From: Gemmobacter sp. 24YEA27
Lineage (GTDB): Bacteria > Pseudomonadota > Alphaproteobacteria > Rhodobacterales > Rhodobacteraceae
Direction of reading: 5' to 3'
NCBI RefSeq assembly: GCF_030052995.1
Contig: NZ_JASJPW010000001.1
Coordinates: forward strand, 1,974,001 to 2,038,000
Length of the DNA stretch: 64,000 bases
The first letter of the stretch is position 1. Each line of letters starts with the position of its first letter. The translations under genes were made by a program, and so were the position numbers. Shown here piece after piece: positions 16,774 through 25,403 of the stretch. Under the pieces are notes generated by a model, which saw nothing but the letters and a program-made list of their open reading frames with translations, had not been told where the DNA came from and ran no database searches.

Positions 16774-18260
16774 ATGAAGGCCTGGAGTGACTTGGGCGCG
16801 GGCACGCGTACGGTGGTATCGGTTGCGGGTGCGGGTGCGGCTCTTGCTCTGGGGGTGGTGATATCGGGCTGGCGACCAGAGGCCGGTGGAGGCACGGGCG
16901 GGGGCGGGGGGACAGAGCCTGCCGCGCAGGTCGCACAGCTTCCGCAGGAAGGACAGACTGAGGACAGCGCCGCACAGGCAGGGCAGGGCGGGGCTGTTGC
17001 TGCCGCCGATGCGCCTTCCGGGGCCGCAGATATTGCGGCGCCGGTCATCACCACCTGGGCGGTGGCTCCGGGAGGTCATGCGACCATCGGCGGGCTCGGC
17101 GAGCCGGATGCGCAGGTGCTGGTTCTTATAGACGGGGCCGAGATCGGCATGACGCGGGTGACCCGTGGCGGCGAATTCGCGCTGGTGACCACGCTCGCGC
17201 CGAACCCGTCGCCCGCGATCCTCAGCCTGATGATGGTGCTGGAGGATGGAAGGCGGATCCCGTCGGCCGAGGTGATCGCTATGGGGCCAGTGGCTGGTGC
17301 GGTCGTGCCGCTTGCGGAGACTGCTGCGGCGCAAACTGCAACGGGCGCCGCAGCCACGGCGGAGCAGCTTCCCGATCTCGCACCGGTTGCGATTGCGGAA
17401 GCAGGCGCAGAGGCTGCTCCGGTGGCGCTGAAGATCAGTGAAGAAGGGGTTGTGCTCCTCCAGCCCGCAAACCCGGCGAGCACAAATCTTGTGCCCCCGG
17501 TGCTTGTCCAGACCATCTCTTATCTGTCGCCCGGCATCGTGCAGATCGGCGGCAGTGGCGCGCCCGGGGCCTTTATCCGTCTCTATCTTGATGACCAGCC
17601 GGTGGGGCCGGCAGAGGTCGGGGTCGAAGGGTCGGGCGGCTGGCAGGCAGAGATCCCGGGCATTGCGCCGGGGCTCTACACGTTGCGGGTTGATCAGCTG
17701 GATGGTGAGGGCAAGGTGACGTCGCGGGTTGAGATCCCGTTCCGCCGTGAGACACCCGAGGCGCTTGCGACGCTGGCGGGGGCGGTGTGGATGCGGCTGG
17801 CACCGGGACGCCGCCGCCCGAAAATACGCGGCCCGAGGGGCTTTCGCCTGAAACAGCGCCGCAGCCGGCAGAGGCCGCGGCCCCTGCTGTCGTGGCGGCG
17901 GCGCCAGAGCCGGAGCCGGGGGCTCAGGCCGCAAGCGAGGCAGTACCGGCAGAGCTTGCCGCGCTGGCCATGGCAGAAGCCGCCCTGCCGGAAACATCAG
18001 AGCAGCCGCTTGCCTCAGCGGCGCCCGCCGGTGCTGAAGCGCCCGCTCCGGCCGTGCCGGGGATCCCGGTACAGACCGCCTTGCCGGCGTCGCCCGCCAT
18101 TTCGGTGACGGTGCAGCCTGGCCATACGCTCTGGGCCATCGCGCGCGAGGAATTCGGCGAGGGGGTCTTGTATGTCCAGCTTTTCGAGGCCAATCGCGAC
18201 CGTATCATCGATCCGGATCTGATCTATCCCGGCCAGGTCTTTACGATTCCGGGGCGTTGA
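16774..18260 (+). CDS. LysM-domain cell-envelope protein (frameshifted)
   Basis: Starts [20 protein letters not shown] with one N-terminal membrane helix. A Gly/Ala/Gln-rich linker follows, then two Ig-like segments (about 95-150, [20 protein letters not shown]; about 250-330, [20 protein letters not shown]), an Ala/Pro/Glu-rich spacer, and a C-terminal LysM domain ([19 protein letters not shown], then [20 protein letters not shown]). The LysM half is in a different frame. Adding one G to the GGGGG run at 17778-17782 joins the halves into a 495-residue protein. LysM binds peptidoglycan, so it is probably an inner-membrane-anchored envelope protein. The 3' end overlaps the convergent ArsR gene by 20 bases. 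Confidence 0.8.
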
Positions 18261-18864
18261 CCGGCTGGTTTGCGCCAGACTGGTTTGCGCCAGACTGGTT
18301 TGCGGCAGTCTGATCCGCAACGGGCGGGTTCGCAACGGGCGGGTTCGCGACGGGCTTGCCGCTTTGCGGCGGCCCGGCCCTGGTCATATTGCCCTGGCAG
18401 CAGGCAATCACTTCGGGATGCTCGGCACAGCAATCATTCAGCAAATGCGAAATCGCGGCGCCGACACCGGCGGGATCAACCGCGTAGAACACATTCCGCG
18501 CCACTTTGCGGGCGGTCAGCAACCCGGCCTGTTCCAGTTGCGACAGGTGAAACGACAGCCGCGAGGCCGAAAGCCCAAGCAGGCGCGCGATCTCGCCCGC
18601 AGCCAGTCCGTCCGGTCCGGCGGGAACCAGCAGGCGGATCAGGTCAAGCCGGTCGCCATGTGACAGCGCCGAGAAGGCGCGCAGGGCCTGCCCGCGCTGA
18701 AGCGGATCAAAGGGAGCGGCCATCCCGGGAGCGGCCATACCGGCTTCGCCGGAGGGCGCCGCACGGAACGCCGCAGGTCCAGGCACCGCGGTGAGATCTG
18801 CGGGGCGCGCCAGGTCCGGCAGATCCGTGGTGCCTGGGTGATCGGGGTCTTTACTCTGATCCAT
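18241..18864 (-). CDS. ArsR/SmtB-family transcriptional repressor with a repetitive tail
   Basis: Up to 207 residues. The winged helix-turn-helix core is [40 protein letters not shown] and [20 protein letters not shown]. It is followed by [14 protein letters not shown], two Cys pairs that could form a metal or metalloid site. The last 35 residues are five-residue repeats (NPPVA, NQSGA and similar) encoded by 15-base tandem repeats. The first 50 residues are low complexity, so an internal Met may be the true start. It is divergent from the Atm1-type exporter with a symmetric palindrome between them, so it probably represses that exporter and itself. Confidence 0.85.
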   Translation of the reverse strand: MDQSKDPDHPGTTDLPDLARPADLTAVPGPAAFRAAPSGEAGMAAPGMAAPFDPLQRGQALRAFSALSHGDRLDLIRLLVPAGPDGLAAGEIARLLGLSASRLSFHLSQLEQAGLLTARKVARNVFYAVDPAGVGAAISHLLNDCCAEHPEVIACCQGNMTRAGPPQSGKPVANPPVANPPVADQTAANQSGANQSGANQPVNAPES

Positions 18865-18865
18865 G

Positions 18866-18891
18866 TTTCAACTATTCATGAATCCTTGAAA
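18866..18891. promoter_or_regulatory. Candidate ArsR operator (symmetric palindrome)
   Basis: Outer arms TTTCAA and TTGAAA are each separated by two bases (CT, CC) from a central perfect ATTCATGAAT. The 26-base element has dyad symmetry at every position except the two spacer pairs. It begins two bases before the ArsR ATG and lies 88 bases before the exporter ATG, where a repressor could block both promoters. Its function is inferred. Confidence 0.55.
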
Positions 18892-18978
18892 TAACTCAAG
18901 CCACCATTGCGCCCGGCCGCAGAATTTGCGGCCGCAGCACACAAAGCCCGCAATGGCAGCTCTTCGCGAAGGCCATCC

Positions 18979-20811
18979 ATGTCCGCTCCCGACCCAATTC
19001 CCTCCGCATCGCCCGATGCGCCGGCCTCTGGCTGGCAGACCATCCTGCGGGTTGCGCCGCATCTGTGGCCGAAAGACCAGCTCTGGGTCCGGCGCCGGGT
19101 GATGATCGCGCTGGCCTTCCTGCTGGTGTCCAAAGTGATTTCGGTGATCACACCCTGGTTTTACAAACTGGCAGTGGATGGCCTTGCCGGAGAGGGCGCA
19201 GCGGATCCGGCGCGGATCATGGCGCTTGGCGCGGTGGGGCTGGTGGTGGCTTACGGGCTGGCGCGGCTTGGCGCGGTGTTGTTCCAGGAATTGCGCGACG
19301 CGGTCTTCGTGCGGGTGGCGCAGGGGGCGCTGAGGCGGCTGGCGCTTGACACCTTCAGCCATATTCACCGGCTGTCGATGCGCTACCATATCTCGCGCCG
19401 CACCGGCGGCCTGTCGCGGATCATCGAACGCGGTGTGAAAGGCGTCGAGTTCCTGTTGCGGTTCCTCTTGTTCTCGATCGGGCCGCTGATCCTTGAACTG
19501 GTGCTGGTGACGCTGATCTTCGCTTTTGCCTTCGGGGTGAACTATGCGGTCGTCGTCGCGGTGACGATTGCACTTTATGTCTGGTTCACCTTCGCGGTGA
19601 CCGAATGGCGGGTGAAGATCCGTCAGGAGATGAATGATCAGGATACCGATGCCAATCAAAAGGCGGTGGACAGCCTGCTGAACTATGAAACCGTCAAATA
19701 TTTCAACGCGGAAGCTCGTGAGGCCGAGCGCTATGACGGCGCGATGAAGCTGTACGAATCGGCGGCGGTGAAGACCGGGCTCTCGCTCTCGATCCTCAAT
19801 GTCGGCCAGACGCTCCTGATCACCGCAGGGCTGATCGCGGTGATGGTGATGGCGGCTTTGGGCGTGCAGCAGGGGCAGCTGACGGTTGGCGATTTCGTTA
19901 TGGTCAATGCCTATATGATCCAGATCACCTTGCCGCTGGGTTTTCTGGGCACGGTTTACCGCGAGATCCGCCAGGCGCTGGTCGATATGGGGGCGATGTT
20001 TGGCCTTCTGTCGCAGCCAGCTGAAGTGGTGGACGCCCCCGATGCAAAGCCGGTCGCGGTTAACGGCTGCGAGATCACCTTCGACAATGTGTTCTTTTCC
20101 TACGATCCATCGCGCGAGATCCTGAAAGGCGTGAGCCTGCGGGTGGCCCCGGGTGAGACCCTCGCGCTGGTCGGGCATTCCGGCTCGGGCAAGTCGACGA
20201 TCGCGCGGCTCCTGTTCCGCTTCTATGACGTGACCGGAGGGGCGATCCGGATCGACGGCCAGGATATCCGCGATGTGACGCAGAGCTCGCTCCATGAGGT
20301 GATTGGCGTCGTGCCGCAGGATACGGTGCTCTTCAATGACACGATCCGCTACAATATCGGCTATGGGCGTGCCAATGCGAGCGAGGCTGATATCATCGCA
20401 GCGGCGCGGGCGGCAAAGATCCATGACTTCATCGAAAGCCTGCCCGACGGCTATGACACCACCGTTGGCGAGCGCGGGCTGAAGCTTTCGGGCGGTGAAA
20501 AGCAACGGGTTGGCATAGCGCGTACCATCCTGAAGAATCCACCGATCCTGATCCTCGATGAGGCCACTTCGGCGCTTGACACCCAGACCGAACGCTCGAT
20601 CCAGGAGAGCCTGCATGAGATGGGCGAGGGCCGTTCGGTGATCACCATCGCACACCGGCTCTCGACCATTGCGGATGCGGATTGCATCCTGGTGATGGAG
20701 GCGGGCCGTGTGATCGAACAGGGCCGCCATGAGGCGCTTCTGGCCAAAGGTGGCCGCTATGCCGCGATGTGGGCGCAGCAGCGCGCCGAAGAAGAGGACG
20801 CGGCGGCGTGA
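18979..20811 (+). CDS. Atm1/ABCB7-type ABC exporter (permease-ATPase)
   Basis: 610 residues. Six transmembrane helices span about 40-330, with VSKVISVITPWFYKLAVDGL and the family signature NYETVKYFNAEAREAERYD. The nucleotide-binding domain follows: Walker A GHSGSGKST, Q-loop VVPQDTVLFNDTIRYNIGYG, signature LSGGEKQR, Walker B ILILDEATSALD, H-loop TIAHRLSTIADAD. The close NYETVKYFN match places it with Atm1 exporters, which move glutathione-linked metal or sulfur species in mitochondria and bacteria (family knowledge). ATG 18979 has GAAGG upstream; the frame is open to 18907. The divergent ArsR gene suggests metal-responsive control. Confidence 0.92.
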   Translation: MSAPDPIPSASPDAPASGWQTILRVAPHLWPKDQLWVRRRVMIALAFLLVSKVISVITPWFYKLAVDGLAGEGAADPARIMALGAVGLVVAYGLARLGAVLFQELRDAVFVRVAQGALRRLALDTFSHIHRLSMRYHISRRTGGLSRIIERGVKGVEFLLRFLLFSIGPLILELVLVTLIFAFAFGVNYAVVVAVTIALYVWFTFAVTEWRVKIRQEMNDQDTDANQKAVDSLLNYETVKYFNAEAREAERYDGAMKLYESAAVKTGLSLSILNVGQTLLITAGLIAVMVMAALGVQQGQLTVGDFVMVNAYMIQITLPLGFLGTVYREIRQALVDMGAMFGLLSQPAEVVDAPDAKPVAVNGCEITFDNVFFSYDPSREILKGVSLRVAPGETLALVGHSGSGKSTIARLLFRFYDVTGGAIRIDGQDIRDVTQSSLHEVIGVVPQDTVLFNDTIRYNIGYGRANASEADIIAAARAAKIHDFIESLPDGYDTTVGERGLKLSGGEKQRVGIARTILKNPPILILDEATSALDTQTERSIQESLHEMGEGRSVITIAHRLSTIADADCILVMEAGRVIEQGRHEALLAKGGRYAAMWAQQRAEEEDAAA

Positions 20812-20834
20812 CCTTTCTCCGGGCTTTGCAGCCC

Positions 20835-20945
20835 GGATGCCTCCGGCGGGGATATTTGAGAGACAGATGAATAATACTGCCCCTTTTCATCTGTCTCTAA
20901 ACATCCCGGGGGTGAGCGGCGAAGCCGCGAGGGGGCAGGGCCCCC
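20835..20945 (+). repeat. Dispersed composite repeat, full copy C
   Basis: Left end GGATGCCTCCGGCGGGGATA then TTTGAGAGACAGATGAA. A short unique spacer follows, then the right end TTCATCTGTCTCTAAACATC, CCGGGGGTGAGCGGC, GAA, GCCGCGAGGGGGC. The inner arms are inverted copies of each other; the outer ends differ. It lies between the exporter stop and the caspase gene. Confidence 0.8.
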
Positions 20946-21045
20946 TTTCCTGCCTGGTCAGGATTACCGCATCCGGATGAGGGGATTTTCCCTTTGACCC
21001 CGGCGCGTGGCGGGGTGAGACTGGCGGGAGTTCCGGATCACCCAG

Positions 21046-24000
21046 ATGCTGCGCCGCTTTCTCTTTGTTCTCCTTCTGATATTCGGCCTCGCGGCGCCGG
21101 CTCTGGCCGAACGGCGTGTGGCGCTTGTGCTTGCCGCGCAGGACTATCGCCATCTGCGCCCGCTTTCGAATCCGGTGAATGATGCCCGTGCGATTGAGGA
21201 TATGCTCAAGGGGCTCGGGTTTGAGGTCTGGACCGAGACGGACCGCGATCTGAGGCGGATGCGCCGGGCGCTGGAGGATTTTCGCGCGGATGGTGCGGGC
21301 GCCGATCTCGCGCTGGTCTTTTATGCCGGGCATGGCGTGGCGATTGACGGGGTGAATTACCTGCTGCCGGTCGATGCCGAGGCGAAAAGCGCGGCCGGGC
21401 TCGCGGCCACATCCCTGCCTTTGTCCGAGGTGCAGGAGACGCTCGCGGCGATCTCGCCCAATGCAGTCTTTCTGCTTGATGCCTGTCGCGATGATCCTTT
21501 TGCCGGCAATGGTGCCTCGGATCCGGACGGGCGCGGCGCGGTGGCTCTGGCGGATGACAGCGGTGATGCGCCAAAGACCGTGCCTGGGCTCGGGCGCATC
21601 GGGCGGGCCGATGGGGCGCTGATCGCTTTCGCCGCCGCCCCGGGCGAGACCGCCGCTGATGGCAATGGCAAGAATTCGCCTTTCACCGAGGCGCTTTTGC
21701 GTCATTTCGGCCGCGAAGGCACCGAGCTGCGGCTTTCTCTGACCCTCGTGCAGCAGGATGTCTATGACCGCTCGCGCGGGCGCCAGATGCCCTATATCGA
21801 AAGCGGCCTGCCGCGCCTTGTCTATCTCTCGGGCGAGGGAGACCTTCCGGAACGCGAGCTGCTTCTGGTCGCGATGGAGAAATACACCCCCGACCTGCGC
21901 GGTGAGGTTGAGGCGGTGGCGGCACAAAATGACATGCCGCTGGCGCCGCTTTACCGTGCGGTGGTGACGGGGGATCTGGAAAAGCTTTCAGCCGGGGAGC
22001 GCCGGATCAAGCTGGAAGAGGCCGCCCGGTCTTATACGGCTTTTGAATCCGATTTGCTCCGGCTGGCCTCCGATGATCCGCGGGTCTCGGAGCTCAGGAC
22101 GAAGGCCGAGGAGCAATTCGCGCTTGGGGCCTCGGAGGCAGGCCGGGTGCTGATGGCCGAAGCGGCGGCGATTGATGCGAAATCGGAAAGCTCGATCCGC
22201 GACAATCTCGTGGCACGCACCCTGTCGCAGGCGGCGACCCATGTGCTGAATGCCAATGCGGCGCGGGCCAGCCTGCGCTATGATCTGGCGATCGGCGATC
22301 TCACCCATGCGACCGAGCTTTACAACCGGGTCCGCGCCGATCTGCCCGACCGTGATGCGAAAGAGGCCTATGCGCTGGCCCTCAGCGATCTTGCCTGGCT
22401 CTATCTGGTTGCGGGCAACAGCTCGTCCGCGCTGAGCATCACGCTCAGCCAGGTGGATTATCTTGACAGCCTGACCCGCGCCGAGCCGGATGATATCGGC
22501 TGGCGCCGCCAGTTGATGTGGGCGCTGAAAGGATCGGGCGAGATCAAGGCGCAGCAGGGCTTCCTTGCCGAGGCCGATGCCGACTATGCCCGTGCCGATG
22601 ACCTGACCGCCGCGCTGATAGCCGCCTGGCCCGAGGACCAGGATCTGCGTCGCGAGCGCGAGGTGATCCTGAACAGCCGTGGCTCGATCCGGCTGACCTT
22701 GTCGGATTTCCAGGGCGCGCTTGCCGCGCATCAGGCGGCGCTGGAGATTGCGCTGGCGCTGTATGATCTGTCGCCAGACAGCGTGACCCATGCGCGCGAT
22801 GTCTCGTTCACGCAGGAAAAGCTCGGCGATGTCTGGTCGGCGCTTGGCGATTATGAACGTGCACGCGCGGCCTATGACATCGCGCTCGGGATCAGCCAGG
22901 ACCTCGTCAACAGACATCCCGGCATCGCGGGCTACCAGCTTGATCTGGCGGTTGGTTATGAGCGGCTGGGCGAGATGCTGATGGGCGAGCAGCAATATGA
23001 TTCGGCGCTGGCCGTGCTGATGGAGGCGCAAAAGATCCGCGACGAACAGCAGGCGAAGGATCCGGGCAATGTCGTGCATAAGCGCGACAGCGCCGTCACC
23101 CTGTCGCGGATCGGTGATGTGCTGCTGGCGATGGGTGACACCGGCTCTGCGCTGATGAACTGGCAGCATGCGCTCGGGCTCCGGCGTGAACTGGTCGATC
23201 TTGACCCGCAAAACGCGATCTGGCTGCGCGATCTGTCGATTTCCTATGAGCGGATCGGCGGCCTCTATCTGGGCGAGGGCGCGCTTGACGAGGCGCTTGA
23301 GGCGGCGAATGAGGCGCTGATCCTGCGGCAGGCGGTGGTCGATATCGACCCGCAAAACCTGCCGCCGCAACGCGATCTGACGATCTCGCTGGAGCGGCTG
23401 GCGCGGATTTATGGCGAACTGGGCGACGCGACCACCGCGCGCGAGTTTTACACGCGCTCGCTCGAGATCCGTCGCTGGCTGGCCGCGACCGCGCCGACGG
23501 TGCAACTCTATCAGCTGGATGTCGCTTTTACCCTCGTCTCGATGGGCGAGGCGCTCTGGCGCAGTAATGAGCCGGCGGCGGCGCTGCCGCTGCTGGATGA
23601 AAGCCGCGAGATCCGCGAGGCGGTGCGGGCGGCGGCGCCCGCAGACCGGCCCGAGGATGTCTCGCTTTTGCGCGAGCTGAGCATTGGCCTGAACATCCAG
23701 GTCCAGGTTCTGCTGGCTTTGCAGGATATTCCCCGCGCAATCGATCTTGCCCGCCAGTCGGTTGAACGGATGGACCGCGTGGCTGTGCTGCGCCCGAATG
23801 ACCCCAATTTGCTTCTGGACCGGATGTTCGCCGCCAACCGGCTGGCAGGCGCGCTGGAAGCCTCGGGTGATCTCACGGCGGCGCTTGCGGCGTATCGCGA
23901 GGCGGCGGGCTATGCATTCGCGGCGTCCTCGGCTGATCCCTGGAATGTGATCGCGGCCCAGGATTACGCCACAGCGCTGGAAAATGCGGGCCGGGTGCTG

Positions 24001-24453
24001 ATGGCACAGGAGAATTTCACCGCCGCAAAACAGGATTACGAGGCGGCGGTGGCGCTGCGGAAATGGATCGCGGGGCAAAAGCCGGCCTCTCTTGTCGATC
24101 AGCGTGCGCTGGCCTATGCGCTGCGCTTTTTGTCAGACGCGAACTACTTCCTCGCGGAGCTCGAAGCCGGGCGCGGCAATGAGGAAGAGGCGCTGGCGAT
24201 CCTGCGCTGGCTTGCCGGGGTCGAACCGGAAAACCCTTATAATGTGACCGATCTGGCGCAGAGCCTGTATCGCGCGAGTTTCTACTACCGCGATGGGTCG
24301 GTCTATCTCACCGAGTCGGTGGCGCTTTTGAACGGGCTCGAAACCGCGGGGCGGCTGCCGGAGGGGCCGTTCCGCGACTGGATCAAGATCTATGGCGAGA
24401 GGCTTGCGGCCTTGCGGGCAGGGACGGGGGCGGATGCCGCGCCGGTGCCCTGA
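21046..24453 (+). CDS. Secreted caspase-fold (C14) protein with a long TPR region
   Basis: 1135 residues. A signal peptide (MLRRFLFVLLLIFGLAAPAL, ending AE) precedes a caspase-like domain at about 23-275. The domain starts RRVALVLAAQDYRHLRPLSN and has the His-Cys dyad at His 96 (VFYAGHGVAIDGVNYLLP) and Cys 147 (VFLLDACRDDPFAG). The rest, about 300-1120, is a chain of TPR-like helix pairs with repeated phrases such as IRDEQQAKDPGN, LRRELVDLDPQNAIWLRDLS and LRQAVVDIDPQNLPPQRDLT. The dyad looks complete, so peptidase activity is plausible in the periplasm or outside the cell. There is no neighbouring effector or regulator, and the gene seems monocistronic. The target is unknown. Confidence 0.9.
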   Translation: MLRRFLFVLLLIFGLAAPALAERRVALVLAAQDYRHLRPLSNPVNDARAIEDMLKGLGFEVWTETDRDLRRMRRALEDFRADGAGADLALVFYAGHGVAIDGVNYLLPVDAEAKSAAGLAATSLPLSEVQETLAAISPNAVFLLDACRDDPFAGNGASDPDGRGAVALADDSGDAPKTVPGLGRIGRADGALIAFAAAPGETAADGNGKNSPFTEALLRHFGREGTELRLSLTLVQQDVYDRSRGRQMPYIESGLPRLVYLSGEGDLPERELLLVAMEKYTPDLRGEVEAVAAQNDMPLAPLYRAVVTGDLEKLSAGERRIKLEEAARSYTAFESDLLRLASDDPRVSELRTKAEEQFALGASEAGRVLMAEAAAIDAKSESSIRDNLVARTLSQAATHVLNANAARASLRYDLAIGDLTHATELYNRVRADLPDRDAKEAYALALSDLAWLYLVAGNSSSALSITLSQVDYLDSLTRAEPDDIGWRRQLMWALKGSGEIKAQQGFLAEADADYARADDLTAALIAAWPEDQDLRREREVILNSRGSIRLTLSDFQGALAAHQAALEIALALYDLSPDSVTHARDVSFTQEKLGDVWSALGDYERARAAYDIALGISQDLVNRHPGIAGYQLDLAVGYERLGEMLMGEQQYDSALAVLMEAQKIRDEQQAKDPGNVVHKRDSAVTLSRIGDVLLAMGDTGSALMNWQHALGLRRELVDLDPQNAIWLRDLSISYERIGGLYLGEGALDEALEAANEALILRQAVVDIDPQNLPPQRDLTISLERLARIYGELGDATTAREFYTRSLEIRRWLAATAPTVQLYQLDVAFTLVSMGEALWRSNEPAAALPLLDESREIREAVRAAAPADRPEDVSLLRELSIGLNIQVQVLLALQDIPRAIDLARQSVERMDRVAVLRPNDPNLLLDRMFAANRLAGALEASGDLTAALAAYREAAGYAFAASSADPWNVIAAQDYATALENAGRVLMAQENFTAAKQDYEAAVALRKWIAGQKPASLVDQRALAYALRFLSDANYFLAELEAGRGNEEEALAILRWLAGVEPENPYNVTDLAQSLYRASFYYRDGSVYLTESVALLNGLETAGRLPEGPFRDWIKIYGERLAALRAGTGADAAPVP

Positions 24454-24609
24454 CCCGGGAGGGGAAGGCGCGGGCGGCGGAGGCCGGCCCCTGGCACAGG
24501 TCATGGGGGCGGATAGGGGCCTAAAGGGGCGCGCGGGACTTGGCAAGATTGCCGGAATCCCTGTAAGACGTGGCGGAACAAGGACTGATGGCAGGAAGGC
24601 CTGGGGCAA

Positions 24610-25320
24610 GTGAGCGACACCAACAGTTTCATTGACGAAGTCACCGATGAACTTCGCCGCGAAAAGCTGACACGGGCTTTCCGCCGCTGGGGCTGGGTCG
24701 GCGGCGTCCTGATCCTGGTGATCGTGGCCGGTTCGGGCTGGCAGCAATGGTCACAGGCCCGGGATGCGGCGCGGGCCGAGCTTTTTGGTGATGCGCTTCT
24801 CGAGGCACTGGATACCGGCTCGCCCGAAGCGCGGCGCGAGGCGCTGGCGGCGATTCCCGCGACCGGCTCCCAGGCGGTGATCCGCGATATGATCGAAGCC
24901 TCAGATCCGCAGGAAGACAGGCTGGCCACGCTGGCGGCGCTCGACAAGGTGATCGCCGATCAGACCCTTGACCCGGCCTGGCGTGATCTTGCGATTCTGC
25001 GGCGGGTGATTGTCGCAGGCGCGGATCAGCCCGCAGCCGAGCGTCGTGCGGCGCTTGAGACCATTGCGGTGCCTGGCCGGCCCTACCGGTTGCTGGCGTC
25101 CGAACAGCTGGCCTGGCTGCTGATCGAAGAGGGCAATGCCACGGCGGCGATTGCGGCGCTGAACAGCCTCTCGACCGATCAGGAGGCCAGCGCGGCCTTG
25201 CGCGGCAGGGCAGAGCAGATCGTCACCGTGCTGGGTGGCAAGCCGGCCGAAGTGGTGAGCGATGTAGCACCGTCTGACGCTGCGGCAGCGTCCGGCGCAG
25301 CGCCATCGGGCAACGATTAA
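24610..25320 (+). CDS. YfgM-like tetratricopeptide membrane protein
   Basis: 236 residues from a GTG start. The N-terminal cytoplasmic stretch is SDTNSFIDEVTDELRREKLT, then one transmembrane helix at about 30-47 (WVGGVLILVIVAGSGW). The periplasmic helical repeats include AALDKVIADQTLDPAWRDLA and LLIEEGNATAAIAALNSL. This layout and its place directly before bamB and der match the YfgM-like (TPR_21) family, which associates with the Sec translocon and chaperones in other bacteria (family knowledge). The tail is Ala/Ser-rich. It sits 83 bases before bamB. Confidence 0.78.
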   Translation: MSDTNSFIDEVTDELRREKLTRAFRRWGWVGGVLILVIVAGSGWQQWSQARDAARAELFGDALLEALDTGSPEARREALAAIPATGSQAVIRDMIEASDPQEDRLATLAALDKVIADQTLDPAWRDLAILRRVIVAGADQPAAERRAALETIAVPGRPYRLLASEQLAWLLIEEGNATAAIAALNSLSTDQEASAALRGRAEQIVTVLGGKPAEVVSDVAPSDAAAASGAAPSGND

Positions 25321-25403
25321 ACGGCACAGACCACGTGCTGCGGGAGAGGCCAGAGCGCCGCCTGCAGAACAGAGAAACTGGAATGATGAGGCAGGGCGTG
25401 AGC

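Noticed and set aside
18265..18355. Regular 15-base repeats resembling a small repeat array
   Set aside because: They are in frame within the ArsR coding region with no unique spacers, so not CRISPR.
18868..20730. Minus-strand open frame across the ABC exporter
   Set aside because: Shadow of an intact exporter gene.
21988..24078. Long minus-strand open frame inside the caspase-TPR gene
   Set aside because: Mirror of the repetitive TPR coding strand; no start signal and no homology.
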